Source: Rhodococcus sp. (in: high G+C Gram-positive bacteria) (GTDB lineage: Bacteria > Actinomycetota > Actinomycetes > Mycobacteriales > Mycobacteriaceae). From it: a stretch of DNA of 64,000 nt. A program made the translations under genes and the position numbers. The stretch's first letter is position 1. Each line of letters opens with the position of its first letter. Shown piece after piece: positions 1 through 8,791 of this stretch. The stretch covers positions 186,001-250,000 of the forward strand of contig NZ_JAHFVG010000002.1 of the NCBI RefSeq assembly GCF_023264675.1, given 5' to 3'. The notes below the pieces were generated by a model that saw only the letters and a program-made list of their open reading frames with translations, was not told where the DNA came from and did no database searches.

Positions 1-1
1 T

Positions 2-967
2 CAGGCGGCCGCCGGGGTGGAACTCGCCGGTGTGGTCACCCGCTCACCCGAGCGCGCAGCGCAGGTGGACATCGATGCTCCCGGAACTCCGGTCTTCGCC
101 AGTCTCGGTGAACTGATCGACTCCGGTGTGGACGCGGTCACCATCACCACTCCGCCGCAGACCCGACGCGAGCTGGTGCTCGAAGCTCTCGCGCGCGGCG
201 TCCACGTGGTGGCGGACAAGCCTTTTGCGCCCGATCCGGCGGGCGGGCGTGAACTCGCCCGGGTCGCGGCCGATGCAGGGTTGTTGCTCAGCGTATTTCA
301 GAACCGTCGTTGGGACGCCGACATCAGGACGCTGCGAGAAGTCGTCGACAGCGGCGAACTCGGGCGAATCTGGCGTGTCGAATCACGCTTCGACCTGGAC
401 GAGCCTGCCACCTTGGAGCTCGGACCGACAGGCGGACTGCTCCGTGACCTTGGCGCCCACCTCGTCGACCAGGTTCTGTGGCTGTTCGGGCCCGCGGTAT
501 CGGTGTATTCACGAATGGATTGGGCTGGTGTAGGTCAGGACCGCACCGACAGTGCGTTCGTCATCGATATCGACCACGCGAGCGGTGTTCATTCGACTGT
601 CTCGGCGACGAAGGTGAATCACTTCCAAGCCAGGCAGCTTCGTGTCTACGGCACCGACGGAAGCTATTACTCCGACGGTACCGACGTGCAGGCGCAGGCG
701 ATCTTCGGCGGGACACGGCCGGCGGACAACCCCGAGGCGTGGGGATTCGAGCGCGAAGACCGTTGGGGCACATTGCGCACCGCGGCGGGCAGCAGGCCCG
801 TGCCCTCGGCGCAGGGGAGCTACCAAAGTTTCTACAGCGATTTCGCTGCTGCAGCGGCGGGTAAGGGTCCGCAGCCGGTTCCGGCTTCGGAGGTAATCCA
901 CACTCTAGAGGTACTCGATGTCGCTCGCCGCGCCGCCGACACCGGGCAGGTCATCGCACTACCGTAG
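2..967 (+). CDS. Gfo/Idh/MocA-family oxidoreductase, 5' end cut by window edge
   Basis: A Rossmann-fold NAD(P)-dependent oxidoreductase acting on a sugar, inositol or similar alcohol; the substrate cannot be read from sequence. The frame is open from base 2, so the true start and the glycine-rich nucleotide loop lie upstream of the window. Visible landmarks are VVTRSPER (strand after the nucleotide loop), the DKPFAPD segment corresponding to the family's EKP catalytic-lysine motif, and a C-terminal GFO_IDH_MocA_C region with GGLLRDLGAHLVDQ, where the family has a conserved Asp and His. It lies 62 bases upstream of a flavin monooxygenase on the same strand, so co-transcription is likely. Family certain, substrate unknown. 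Confidence 0.88.
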   Translation, partial: QAAAGVELAGVVTRSPERAAQVDIDAPGTPVFASLGELIDSGVDAVTITTPPQTRRELVLEALARGVHVVADKPFAPDPAGGRELARVAADAGLLLSVFQNRRWDADIRTLREVVDSGELGRIWRVESRFDLDEPATLELGPTGGLLRDLGAHLVDQVLWLFGPAVSVYSRMDWAGVGQDRTDSAFVIDIDHASGVHSTVSATKVNHFQARQLRVYGTDGSYYSDGTDVQAQAIFGGTRPADNPEAWGFEREDRWGTLRTAAGSRPVPSAQGSYQSFYSDFAAAAAGKGPQPVPASEVIHTLEVLDVARRAADTGQVIALP

Positions 968-1029
968 AGCCGGAATATCATCCGAGTGGTCGTTGTCCAT
1001 CGTTCGGATCGAAGGGGGAGAGACAACAA

Positions 1030-2064
1030 ATGCCCATACGTTCCACATCGTTGAAGAAGCTGGGATTTCTCACGATCGGGCTGTTCGACGAGCATCGTCC
1101 AGGCCTCGGCCACGAGTCGACGCTCGAGATCATCGAGCTCGGTGAGCGATTGGGATTCGACAGTGCCTGGCTGCGGCACCGGCATCTGCAATTCGGGATA
1201 TCGTCACCGATCGCAGTGATGGCCGCGGCGTCACAACGAACGAAGAGAATTGCGCTGGGAACGGCGGTGACTCCGCTGGGATGGGAGAACCCGCTTCGGC
1301 TAGCCGAAGACCTGGGAACGGTCGACGTGCTCTCCGGTGGACGGATCAATCCGGGTGTCAGCGTCGGACCTCCGATGCAGTACGACCGGGTCAAGGGAAG
1401 CTTGTACCCCGACACTGCCGATGCCGAGGACTTCGGTTACGAGCGCGTCGAGCGCTTGCTACGTCTGGTCGAGGGGCAACCCGCCTCGGACTGGAGCGGA
1501 ACGGTTGGCATCGAACAGTTTTCGGATCGAGTTCAGCCGCACTCGCCGGGGCTTCGTGGCCGCATGTGGTACGGGGGCGCCAGCCTGCGTTCGGCACAAT
1601 GGGCAGGCGAGGCCGCCATGAACCTCCTCGTCAGCAGCGTCGTCAAGGCCGAGGAGGCCGAAGACTTCGACGCCATCCAGCTCTCCCATATCGAGAGATT
1701 CCGTGAACATCACCCCGATGGGGCTTCGGCACGGGTCTCGCAGGGGCTGGTGGTGATTCCTACCGATTCGGCGTCGGAATCACAGAAGCAGAAATATCGC
1801 GACTATGCGAACAGCAGGTTGCCCCGCACGCTCGAACCGCAGGGCCCGGCGCGGATGATGTTCGCTTCCGATCTGGTGGGGACCGCCGAGGAGATTGCCG
1901 ACCGGCTGTATTCGAATCTGTCGTTCCAACAGGTCGACGAGGTCGCATTCGCGCTGCCGTTCAGCTTCGAACACGAGGACTACATCCAGATTCTGACCGA
2001 TATGGCTACGCGACTCGGGCCTGCGCTCGGGTGGTCTCCTGCCGTGAACCGAGCTGGGGTGTGA
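1030..2064 (+). CDS. LLM-class flavin-dependent oxidoreductase
   Basis: A luciferase-like monooxygenase of 344 residues, a normal length for the F420 or FMN-dependent TIM-barrel superfamily. The N-terminal strand LGFLTIGLFDEH, the early barrel segment GFDSAWLRHRH, the phrase IALGTAVTPLGWENPLRLAEDLGTVDVLSGGR and the C-terminal LVGTAEEIADRL are typical. The ATG at 1030 follows a purine-rich GAAGGGGGAGAG Shine-Dalgarno stretch. It sits between an oxidoreductase and an SRPBCC lipid-binding protein on the same strand, which suggests a small catabolic operon. Whether it uses FMN with a separate reductase or F420 cannot be decided here. Confidence 0.85.
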   Translation: MPIRSTSLKKLGFLTIGLFDEHRPGLGHESTLEIIELGERLGFDSAWLRHRHLQFGISSPIAVMAAASQRTKRIALGTAVTPLGWENPLRLAEDLGTVDVLSGGRINPGVSVGPPMQYDRVKGSLYPDTADAEDFGYERVERLLRLVEGQPASDWSGTVGIEQFSDRVQPHSPGLRGRMWYGGASLRSAQWAGEAAMNLLVSSVVKAEEAEDFDAIQLSHIERFREHHPDGASARVSQGLVVIPTDSASESQKQKYRDYANSRLPRTLEPQGPARMMFASDLVGTAEEIADRLYSNLSFQQVDEVAFALPFSFEHEDYIQILTDMATRLGPALGWSPAVNRAGV

Positions 2065-2117
2065 GCTCTCGGTTGCTCGGGTAACCAGTCGACGATCACA
2101 CCCACTGGAGGAACTCG

Positions 2118-2552
2118 ATGGTTCATGTTCAACGCACGTTCGTCGTCAGGAAGCCCCGCGATGTCGTCGTGGCCTATCTGCGCGATTTCGCCCACGCCGA
2201 GCAGTGGGATCCTGGTACTCGGAAATGCGTGCAGTCCACGCCGGGCACCATCGGTGTCGGTACGGAATGGCACAACGAATCCACGCTCGCCGGAATCAGT
2301 ACCGAGCTCACCTATCGCATGGTCGAAGATCGAGCAGATGCATTGAAATTCGAGGGAACCAACAAGACCGCCACATCGGTCGACGACATCAGGTTCGTCG
2401 ACGTCGGCGATGATTCGACGGAGATCACGTACAACGCGATCATCACCTTCAACGGTATCGCCAAAATCTCGGATCCTATTTTCAAGCTGGTATTCGAGAG
2501 GATCGGCGGCAAAACCGTCACTGCCATGACGAGCACGCTCGAAGGGCTCTGA
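2118..2552 (+). CDS. SRPBCC (START/polyketide-cyclase-like) family protein
   Basis: A 144-residue helix-grip-fold protein, the usual size for stand-alone SRPBCC proteins that bind hydrophobic ligands. The opening HVQRTFVVRKPRDVVVAYLRDFAHAEQWDPG is the characteristic first strand followed by the helix with its F/W/D pattern. The alternating strands to the C-terminal helix are complete. The start is supported by CTGGAGGAA upstream of the ATG. It is the last gene of the plus-strand group and is closed by a strong hairpin. The ligand is unknown. Confidence 0.82.
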   Translation: MVHVQRTFVVRKPRDVVVAYLRDFAHAEQWDPGTRKCVQSTPGTIGVGTEWHNESTLAGISTELTYRMVEDRADALKFEGTNKTATSVDDIRFVDVGDDSTEITYNAIITFNGIAKISDPIFKLVFERIGGKTVTAMTSTLEGL

Positions 2553-2560
2553 GCCTCGAA

Positions 2561-2600
2561 ACCAGCAGGGCCCCACGCGAGTGCGTGGGGCCCTGCTGGT
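2561..2600. terminator. 18-bp perfect hairpin between convergent genes
   Basis: Arms 2561-2578 and 2583-2600 are exact complements with a GAGT loop. It lies 8 bases after the stop of the SRPBCC gene and 17 bases from the end of the opposing small membrane-protein gene, so it can act in both directions. There is no long T-run, as is common in actinobacteria. Confidence 0.8.
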
Positions 2601-2617
2601 GGCATGTGCAGCGCGGA

Positions 2618-2773
2618 TCAATAAAACGTCTTGCGGCCGCCGACCGCGCGACCGGTTGCGCCGAGGATGGTCAGCACCGCTCCGACCACGATCAGGATGA
2701 TGCCGATCGTTGTCAGAATTGGGATTGCTGCGAAATAGCCAATCAGGGCGAGAATGATTCCAAGGACGATCAC
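2618..2773 (-). CDS. DUF6131-type small membrane protein
   Basis: A 51-residue protein made almost entirely of two hydrophobic segments (about residues 2-17 and 19-40), ending in the short basic tail GRAVGGRKTFY. It resembles the very small actinobacterial membrane proteins grouped as DUF6131. The GTG start at 2773 is chosen because the minus strand has AGAAGG a few bases upstream; the longer open frame upstream has no such signal. A 7-bp hairpin (TGCCGTG...CACGGCA, 2798-2813) lies in its leader. Function unknown; related small proteins are often stress-induced. Confidence 0.65.
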   Translation of the reverse strand: MIVLGIILALIGYFAAIPILTTIGIILIVVGAVLTILGATGRAVGGRKTFY

Positions 2774-3156
2774 TGTCTTACCTTCTTTCGATTTCGATGC
2801 CGTGTGCACGGCATCTCCCGACCTTCTGTGTTGATCGCCTAACATGTTCGAAATTACCCCGACCGTCCTCCGAATATGCCGTGACGCCAGCGATTTCGGA
2901 CATCTCACAACCGTCGATCGGCGTCCGACAGCGCTCGGTCCACCACAGAGTTTCCCTGTGTGTCGATTGAGTACCTCGCACACAAGGACGTCCGTGAGGA
3001 CTGTTCGCCGCCGGCTGGACGAAGGACCTGTGGCACCCCACGATCTCGAGTACCGGGCAAAGTCGTCTACCCCGGATGCGGACACTCGAAACCTCCGGGC
3101 ATCCGGAGATTGGGCAAAGTAGGTGGAAGGCCGACAGAGCTGGTATTCCTATACTC
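2774..3156. other. Divergent intergenic region, 383 bases
   Basis: This is the only stretch longer than 300 bases without a gene. It separates the minus-strand small membrane protein from the plus-strand PAS-ANTAR gene and must hold both promoters. Apart from the short hairpin at 2798-2813 I see no convincing promoter boxes, RNA gene or coding frame in it. Confidence 0.6.
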
Positions 3157-3816
3157 ATGGAGCCAGGGGAACCGGCGGACTCCTCGGCGGGATTTACCTC
3201 CCCGTGCCGGGTGGGGACCTTCGAATTCGACGTAGAGACCGACACATTGGCGTGGTCGGACGCCCTCTTCGAGATCTACGGCTACGTTCCCGGCTCGATT
3301 GTGCCCACCACTGAACTGCTGATCGAGTCAAGTCATCCCGACGATCGAGCGCAGGCTGCGACCGTACTGGCACGGACTCTGGCATCGGGCGTCGGATGCG
3401 TCCATGCACATCGAATCGTCACTCCGGCCGGGGAAATACGCCATATTGTCATCGTGGGAAGTCCCGTCGAGAATCCCGAAACCGAAACCATCGGATTCTC
3501 CGGATACGCCGTCGATGTCACTCGCACGACCGAATCGGTGGTGACGGAGAGCGTGAACGACGCGGTGCAGTCGGTCGTGGCCTCGCGCGCGGTCATCGAG
3601 CAAGCAAAAGGCGCGCTCATGTTCGCCTTCGGTGTCGACGCCGATACTGCGTTCGGAGTGCTGTCCTGGCAATCGCAGACGCACAACCTGAAATTACGTG
3701 CACTCGCCGAGCAAGTGGTAAAGGACTTGCAGACGTTCGACCCGGCGGTTCTCGACGTGAAGGCCGGTGTCAGCCACGTGGTGCTCACCGCGCATCGGCG
3801 GCTACCTCGCAGCTGA
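3157..3816 (+). CDS. PAS and ANTAR domain regulator
   Basis: A 219-residue signalling protein with an N-terminal PAS domain (about residues 18-120; SDALFEIYGYVPGS is the typical PAS core, TPAGEIRHIVIVGSPV the later strands). A C-terminal ANTAR three-helix RNA-binding domain follows (about 140-195; SRAVIEQAKGALMFAFGVDADTAFGVL). ANTAR proteins bind paired hexaloop RNA hairpins and prevent transcription termination. Such single-chain PAS-ANTAR proteins are common in Rhodococcus and Mycobacterium. The ATG at 3157 is preferred over an in-frame upstream start because the PAS fold begins shortly after it. Its RNA targets and its signal are not visible here. Confidence 0.85.
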   Translation: MEPGEPADSSAGFTSPCRVGTFEFDVETDTLAWSDALFEIYGYVPGSIVPTTELLIESSHPDDRAQAATVLARTLASGVGCVHAHRIVTPAGEIRHIVIVGSPVENPETETIGFSGYAVDVTRTTESVVTESVNDAVQSVVASRAVIEQAKGALMFAFGVDADTAFGVLSWQSQTHNLKLRALAEQVVKDLQTFDPAVLDVKAGVSHVVLTAHRRLPRS

Positions 3817-3829
3817 TCCGCACAGCACA

Positions 3830-3855
3830 GCGCCCCGCGCACATGCGCGGGGCGC
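3830..3855. terminator. 11-bp GC-rich hairpin between convergent genes
   Basis: Arms 3830-3840 and 3845-3855 (GCGCCCCGCGC and its complement) are separated by ACAT. It lies 13 bases after the PAS-ANTAR stop and 21 bases from the opposing dps stop. Confidence 0.75.
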
Positions 3856-3876
3856 CCTAGCCGAATCGTTCGGTTC

Positions 3877-4425
3877 TCAGCCTGCGTCGCGAGCGGCTTC
3901 GTTTTCGCTCGAAGCACCTGCCGTGGAGAGCTGGCCGCCCGAGTTCTCCAGGTGAGCACGCACGAACCAATGGAACAGTTCGAGTTGTCCGCTCTGACCG
4001 ATCAGCAGGTCCTCGGTGACCGGATCCACCTTGCCGATCTCTTCGATGGCGGTGCGGGTATCTCCGATAACCCCAACGTAGACCAGGTCGAGAGCACCCA
4101 GGTGCTCGATAGCGGTCGCGCGACCGATGGAGTAGTCGTCCCACGACCGCTGGGAGACGATGGTGCCGGGGGTGCCCAGTGCAGACGATCCCAGGGTGGC
4201 GATGCGCTCGGCGACGTCGTCGGCGAAGCCTCGGACCGCTTCGACCTGCGGGTCGAGCATTTCGTGGACCGAGATGAAGTTCGGTCCGACGACATTCCAG
4301 TGGATGTGCTTGAGCGTCAGATGGAGATCGTTGTACGCGTTCAGGCGATCCTGGAGCAGAGCTGCAATGCGTGCGCCCTCGTCGGTACTCAATCCGGGAA
4401 CAGTGTAAGAATTCGAATTGCTCAT
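3877..4425 (-). CDS. dps: Dps-family DNA-binding ferritin
   Basis: A 182-residue miniferritin that oxidises Fe(II), using peroxide, and stores it, protecting DNA in starvation or oxidative stress. The inter-subunit ferroxidase site is visible as LKHIHWNVVG (His40/His42), followed by HEMLDP and RGFADDVAERIATLG, the second DPS signature carrying the Asp and Glu ligands. The C-terminal tail after about residue 165 is polar and disordered, rich in Ser, Glu and Ala. It is slightly longer than E. coli Dps, as in mycobacterial homologues. It lies 60 bases downstream of the TerC gene on the same strand and may be read together with it. Confidence 0.93.
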   Translation of the reverse strand: MSNSNSYTVPGLSTDEGARIAALLQDRLNAYNDLHLTLKHIHWNVVGPNFISVHEMLDPQVEAVRGFADDVAERIATLGSSALGTPGTIVSQRSWDDYSIGRATAIEHLGALDLVYVGVIGDTRTAIEEIGKVDPVTEDLLIGQSGQLELFHWFVRAHLENSGGQLSTAGASSENEAARDAG

Positions 4426-4485
4426 GAAAGGCGGCTACCCGGGGCGGCTTCGTGCGAAACACGCCCCGGACAGTCGAGTCGATCA

Positions 4486-5538
4486 CTACTTCTGTTCCGA
4501 GCCCTTCGTCAGGGTCTCAGGGGCCGTCGGCACGCTCTGCGACTTCTCCGAAGCAAGGGAGGAGTCCTCCGCCGGAGTCTGCGTCTCGGCGTCGTCGGCA
4601 GGCTCCTCCTTCGGGGGCCGCTTCAGGCTCAATACGATCGAGCCTGCCAATACCGCGATGATGACCACCAAGCTCACCATCGACGGGATCTCCGGGATCG
4701 ACGTACTGATCACCTTGTGGCTTGCCTGCAGGACCAGCTTGATACCGATGAATCCGAGAATGATGGCCAGGCCCTTGGACAGGTAGTGGAACTTGTCCAG
4801 CAGACCCGAAAGCAAGAAGTACAGGGCGCGGAGGCCAAGGATTGCGAACGCGTTCGACGAGTAGACGATGAACGGGTCATCGCTGACCGCGAGCACCGCA
4901 GGCACACTGTCGACGGCGAACACCAGGTCGGCGGCTTCGATGGCGACGACCACTGCAAGAAGTGGAGTTGCAACTCGCTTGCCTGCCTCCTTGACGAAGA
5001 ACTTGGTGCCGGAGTATTCGTCGCGCACCGGGATCACCTTGCGCAGCAAACGAACTGCGAGGGAGGTGCTCGGATCGTACGAGTCGTCCTCGTCCTTCAT
5101 CAGCTTCCAGGCGCTGTAGAGCAGGATGGCGGCGAAGACGAACAGAACCACGGTGAACTTGCTGACGATGGCAACGCCTGCGGCAAGGAAGATGCCGCGG
5201 AACACCAGAGCGCCGATCACGCCGAAGAACAACACGCGATGCTGATACTCACGCGGCACCTTGAAGTAACCGAAGATCAACGCGAATACGAAGAGGTTGT
5301 CCACCGACAGGCTTTTCTCGAGCAACCAGGCGGTGGTGTATTCGACGCCTGCCGTTGTGCCGAGGGTGGCGAAGATGACACCACCGAAGATCAGGGCGAC
5401 GCCGACCCACAGTGCGCTCCACCATGCAGCTTCTTTGAAGCCGATGATGTGGGCGCCTCGGTGGGCGAGAAGGTCGATGGCGAGAAGGATGAGGACGACG
5501 GCAGCAAATGCGGCCCACGCCCAGACGGGGACGTTCAT
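4486..5538 (-). CDS. TerC/Alx-family integral membrane protein
   Basis: A 350-residue membrane protein with about nine hydrophobic spans and the family motif EKSLSVDNLFVF, with paired acidic residues thought to bind metal. A second acidic motif, VAIEAADLVFAVDSVPA, follows. TerC proteins are linked to tellurite resistance and, for Alx/MntX members, to Mn export and loading of exported metalloenzymes. A long hydrophilic C-terminal tail (about residues 310-350, Pro/Glu/Thr-rich) is present. Its start codon overlaps the stop of the upstream 51-residue gene by four bases, so the two are translationally coupled. Confidence 0.9.
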   Translation of the reverse strand: MNVPVWAWAAFAAVVLILLAIDLLAHRGAHIIGFKEAAWWSALWVGVALIFGGVIFATLGTTAGVEYTTAWLLEKSLSVDNLFVFALIFGYFKVPREYQHRVLFFGVIGALVFRGIFLAAGVAIVSKFTVVLFVFAAILLYSAWKLMKDEDDSYDPSTSLAVRLLRKVIPVRDEYSGTKFFVKEAGKRVATPLLAVVVAIEAADLVFAVDSVPAVLAVSDDPFIVYSSNAFAILGLRALYFLLSGLLDKFHYLSKGLAIILGFIGIKLVLQASHKVISTSIPEIPSMVSLVVIIAVLAGSIVLSLKRPPKEEPADDAETQTPAEDSSLASEKSQSVPTAPETLTKGSEQK

Positions 5539-5690
5539 CGGCGGGTGTCCTTACTGGTCAGCCGGGATCCCAGGCTCTTCAGCTTTGCCTGGTTCTCGGG
5601 TTTGGTTGCGTAGGCGCGTGCCTGCGCGATTACCTTTTTGCCCTGGGGGCTACGGGCGAGAACCTGCAGTTTCTGTATCAGGGAGGCCAT
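5535..5690 (-). CDS. Small basic protein coupled to TerC
   Basis: A 51-residue basic protein (MASLIQKLQVLARSPQGKKV at the N terminus, then a Lys/Arg/Ala-rich helix ending SKDTRR). The ATG at 5690 has an AAGGAG Shine-Dalgarno ten bases upstream. Its stop overlaps the TerC start in an ATGA, which argues strongly that it is a real coupled gene. I do not recognise a characterised family; its short cationic amphipathic helix could touch membrane or nucleic acid. Function unknown. Confidence 0.7.
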   Translation of the reverse strand: MASLIQKLQVLARSPQGKKVIAQARAYATKPENQAKLKSLGSRLTSKDTRR

Positions 5691-5811
5691 GATCGGGTGC
5701 TCCTTACTCGAGTAGCGATGAGCGGCAGTGGTTCGGCCGCGACTACTCAAGTGTGCCTGTTGCGAATCCGGCATGCACCGTCTGATCTCGGACATATATG
5801 GGCGAATTCAA

Positions 5812-5828
5812 TTGCCGGTTTCCGGCAA
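5812..5828 (-). terminator. Weak 7-bp hairpin after the PucR-type gene
   Basis: TTGCCGG and its complement flank a three-base loop just downstream of the minus-strand PucR-type stop. There is no T-run, so termination here is only possible. The remaining 120 bases up to the next gene hold its promoter region. Confidence 0.35.
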
Positions 5829-5839
5829 CAAAGACGCTT

Positions 5840-7033
5840 TCAAGAACCTTTCCGTGGCCAGTCGAGCAGTCGCGCCCCGTACGCCGCGGTTTGCAGCGCG
5901 AAGCGCTCGGAAGGGTCGGCAACGTCGTGGCCGGTCAGTTCGGCTATGCGGGCGAGCCGGTAGGTCACCGCACGCACGGACAAGTGCATGGCGCGCGCAG
6001 TCGATGCCGAGTTTCCACCCGAGGCGAAGAATGCGAACAATGTGTCGAGGAGTGGCTCGGCACCGCCACGAGCTTCGAGCAGCGGCGTCAGAACGGTGTC
6101 GACCAGATCGGTGATCGCGGGGCGATCGTCGAGCAGCACGCGATAGACGAGCAGTTCGCGGGCGTCGACCACGTCGGTGTCGAGGCGCAACTTCGCGGCG
6201 AGATCCAACGCGTCGAGCGCTTCCCGGTACGACGCGGCAACACCCGCCGCACTCGAACCCGGCCGTCCGACTCCGAGTCTGCGGCTCCAGCCCTCGGCGG
6301 TACGGCGCTGGCCGGTCGCGATCGACACTCGATCCATGACGTGGGTGACCGCTCGACGATTCGGTGCCGAGAAGACGACGACGAGCCTGCCCTCCTTGCT
6401 CGCCACCATCACCTCGGCGTCACCCTTGCTACCTTCGACGGCTCGCTCGACGTCCGCGATGATGGAACCGCCGTCGGTGAACGGTGTGCTCGCCTCCACG
6501 ACCACCACGGCGTGTGGACCGGACAGATCGAGACCGAAGTTGCCGGCGCGGCCGAGCACTCCGGCCACATCGGCGCTTCCGGAGAGAAGATCGTCGACGA
6601 ACTCGCGTCGCGCGGACACCTCGGCGCGAAACAGTGTGCGCCTGGCCAGTTGAAACCCCTCGGCTAGTTCGGCGACGGCATCGTCGACCGCGTGCAGCAT
6701 CACTTCGCCCGCGGTGACCACGGCACCGGGGTCTCGGTCGGCGTCGATGATTGCCGGGAGAGTGCGCCACAGCCGCCACGCCGACGACAAGTACAAGTCG
6801 AGCAGTGCGCGCAGAGCCACGCCCTGCTTGGCTGCCGTGTCCCCGTGCGTGCGCAACGTGCGCAACTGCCGCCGAGTCAGCGGCCTTCCGTCCGACACAG
6901 CCGAGGTCAGCACTTCGAGGAAATCTCCGAGCAGGTCGGTCGAGAGCCCGCCCGCATCCTCGGCAGCAAGATCGGCGACCCGACGCTGCGGCTCGTCGTC
7001 TGTTGTATCGGACCGGTGTGCCATCGCCATCAT
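5840..7033 (-). CDS. PucR/CdaR-type transcriptional regulator
   Basis: A 397-residue regulator with the PucR/CdaR arrangement. The first 130 residues are helical, the middle is a GGDEF-like sensor fold (about 150-280; VVVVEASTPFTDGG and LGVGRPGSSAAGVAASYREALDA), and a C-terminal helix-turn-helix of the HTH_30 type follows (about 320-390; LFAFFASGGNSASTARAM then LSVRAVTYRLARIAELTG). Relatives control purine, sugar-acid or amine catabolism. It is the last gene of the minus-strand run that starts with an amino-acid ABC transporter, 16 bases after the ureohydrolase gene, so it probably regulates that pathway. Confidence 0.85.
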   Translation of the reverse strand: MMAMAHRSDTTDDEPQRRVADLAAEDAGGLSTDLLGDFLEVLTSAVSDGRPLTRRQLRTLRTHGDTAAKQGVALRALLDLYLSSAWRLWRTLPAIIDADRDPGAVVTAGEVMLHAVDDAVAELAEGFQLARRTLFRAEVSARREFVDDLLSGSADVAGVLGRAGNFGLDLSGPHAVVVVEASTPFTDGGSIIADVERAVEGSKGDAEVMVASKEGRLVVVFSAPNRRAVTHVMDRVSIATGQRRTAEGWSRRLGVGRPGSSAAGVAASYREALDALDLAAKLRLDTDVVDARELLVYRVLLDDRPAITDLVDTVLTPLLEARGGAEPLLDTLFAFFASGGNSASTARAMHLSVRAVTYRLARIAELTGHDVADPSERFALQTAAYGARLLDWPRKGS

Positions 7034-7049
7034 CGTAGGCTGCTCCGGA

Positions 7050-8003
7050 TCACGCCTTGTTCAGAGCCAGAACCGAGAGAAGTTCGTAGGCTACGTGTGC
7101 CGCCGCGATGCCGGTGATCTCGGCGTGGTCGTACGCGGGGGCGACTTCGACGATGTCGGCTCCCACCACGTTCAGTCCGACAAGGCCTCGCAAGGTGTTG
7201 AGTAGTTCTCTCGACGTCATTCCGCCTGCCTCGGGCGTTCCGGTTCCAGGTGCATGTGCCGGATCGAGGACGTCGATGTCGACCGAGACGTAGACAGGAC
7301 CGCCGTCGAGTCGCGCACGCATTCTCTCGACGATGCTCGCGACACCGTCGACCTCGTAATCGTCGGAGCGGATGACCTGGAACCCGAGAACTTTGTCGTT
7401 CTCGAGGTCCTGTTCGCTGTAGAGCGGGCCACGAATGCCGATGTGCTGCGAACGTTCCAGGTCGATCAATCCTTCCTCGCTTGCCCGTCGAAACGGCGTT
7501 CCATGAGTGTAGGGAGCGCCGAAGTATGTGTCCCATGTATCGAGGTGGGCATCGAAGTGCAGCACCGCAACCGGGCCGTGATCGCGTGCAAGCGAACGCA
7601 GTATGGGGAGTGCGATCGTGTGGTCGCCGCCCAGAGTGAGCACCGAGGAGCCGTCGGCGCGCAGATCGGTGACAGCCGACTGGACCGTGTTCAGCGCTTC
7701 GGTGATGTCGAACGGATTGACGCCGATGTCACCGAAATCGGCAACCTGCTGGTTGGCGAACGGTGAGACCTTCAGCGCGGGATTGTAGGGGCGCAGCAGT
7801 TTCGACGACGCCCGAATGTGGCTCGGGCCGAACCGCGCTCCCGGTCGATAGCTGACGCCGGAGTCGAAAGGGACGCCGAGGATCGTCACGTCGGCGCGCG
7901 AGACCTCGTCGAGGCGGGGGAGTCGGGCAAACGTCGTCGGCTCCGCATACCGGGGAACCTTGGTGGCGTCGACCGGTCCGATCGGTGGTTGTTCGGTACT
8001 CAT
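7050..8003 (-). CDS. Ureohydrolase (agmatinase/guanidinobutyrase family)
   Basis: A 317-residue manganese enzyme of the arginase/agmatinase superfamily that would hydrolyse a guanidino compound to urea and an amine. The binuclear metal ligands are intact: GGDHTIALP (His), [10 protein letters not shown] (the DxHxD motif) and [19 protein letters not shown] (the DxD motif and the substrate loop). A GTG-free ATG start at 8003 is preceded by GAGGGAG. The family cannot be resolved to agmatinase, guanidinobutyrase or guanidinopropionase from sequence. The nearby DavB/DavA-like genes would fit 4-guanidinobutyrate, giving GABA and urea. That is inference from context. Confidence 0.88.
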   Translation of the reverse strand: MSTEQPPIGPVDATKVPRYAEPTTFARLPRLDEVSRADVTILGVPFDSGVSYRPGARFGPSHIRASSKLLRPYNPALKVSPFANQQVADFGDIGVNPFDITEALNTVQSAVTDLRADGSSVLTLGGDHTIALPILRSLARDHGPVAVLHFDAHLDTWDTYFGAPYTHGTPFRRASEEGLIDLERSQHIGIRGPLYSEQDLENDKVLGFQVIRSDDYEVDGVASIVERMRARLDGGPVYVSVDIDVLDPAHAPGTGTPEAGGMTSRELLNTLRGLVGLNVVGADIVEVAPAYDHAEITGIAAAHVAYELLSVLALNKA

Positions 8004-8035
8004 GGCGGTGTGCTCCCTCTCGGTCTTCGCGTGAT

Positions 8036-8791
8036 TCAACTTCGATAGTCGGGGGCGATGCGGTCTGCCAACCGCAGTAGTGCCGACCATGCCAGATCGT
8101 TCGCCGCCGTATCGGTGAAATCGTCGCCGGTGTCCTCGCCCCCCAGTTGTCGCGCCGTATGTTCGGCGACCTCGGGGCTCGGAACGACGATCTTGCCGCC
8201 GCCGGCCAGCGCGTCGACCTGGATCTGACATGCCTTGTCCAGATACAGCATCCGCAGGAAGGCGTGGCCGGCACTCTCGCCGAGAGTCAGCAGACCGTGG
8301 TTTCGCAGAATCATCGACGAATGTGTTCCGAGGTCGGCGACGAGCCGTCGTTGTTCGCCGAGGTCCAGCGCGACACCCTCGTAGTCGTGGTAGCCGATTC
8401 GGTTGTAGAACTCCATCGAAATCTGGTTCAGAGGCAGCAGGCCGTCCTCTTGTGCCGCAACGGCACACCCGGCCCTGGTATGCGTGTGGAGGACGCAGTG
8501 CGCGTCGTCACGAGCGGCGTGGATTGCGCTGTGGATGACGAAGCCTGCCGGGTTGACCTGATAGTCGGTCGGATGGACCGCATTGCCGTCCAGATCGATC
8601 TCGACGAGCGACGAGGCAGTGATCTCCTCGAACATCAGGCCGTAGGGGTTGATGAGAAAGCGGTGCTCCGGCCCGGGAATCCGCAGCGAGATGTGAGTGA
8701 AGATGAGGTCGGTCATCTTGAAGTGGGCGGTAAGTCGGTACACGGCCGCAAGTTCACATCGCAGTTCGTGAATTCGCTCGTCACTGCTCAC
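8036..8791 (-). CDS. Class II aldolase/adducin-family protein
   Basis: A 251-residue zinc-dependent aldolase-fold protein related to fuculose-phosphate aldolase. The metal-binding histidine pair is seen in [14 protein letters not shown] and the later His in [18 protein letters not shown]. The segment [10 protein letters not shown] is the phosphate or carboxylate loop. The GTG start at 8791 lies inside the end of the upstream Rieske gene (11-base overlap), which indicates coupling. Such proteins in oxygenase operons often cleave or decarboxylate hydroxy-keto acids, but the substrate here is not known. Confidence 0.85.
   Translation of the reverse strand: MSSDERIHELRCELAAVYRLTAHFKMTDLIFTHISLRIPGPEHRFLINPYGLMFEEITASSLVEIDLDGNAVHPTDYQVNPAGFVIHSAIHAARDDAHCVLHTHTRAGCAVAAQEDGLLPLNQISMEFYNRIGYHDYEGVALDLGEQRRLVADLGTHSSMILRNHGLLTLGESAGHAFLRMLYLDKACQIQVDALAGGGKIVVPSPEVAEHTARQLGGEDTGDDFTDTAANDLAWSALLRLADRIAPDYRS

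Noticed and set aside
3952..5613. Long plus-strand frame of 553 codons
   Set aside because: It is antisense to dps and TerC, both of which have clear family motifs and proper ribosome sites. The translation is a low-complexity mix of Arg, Asp and Gly without motifs.
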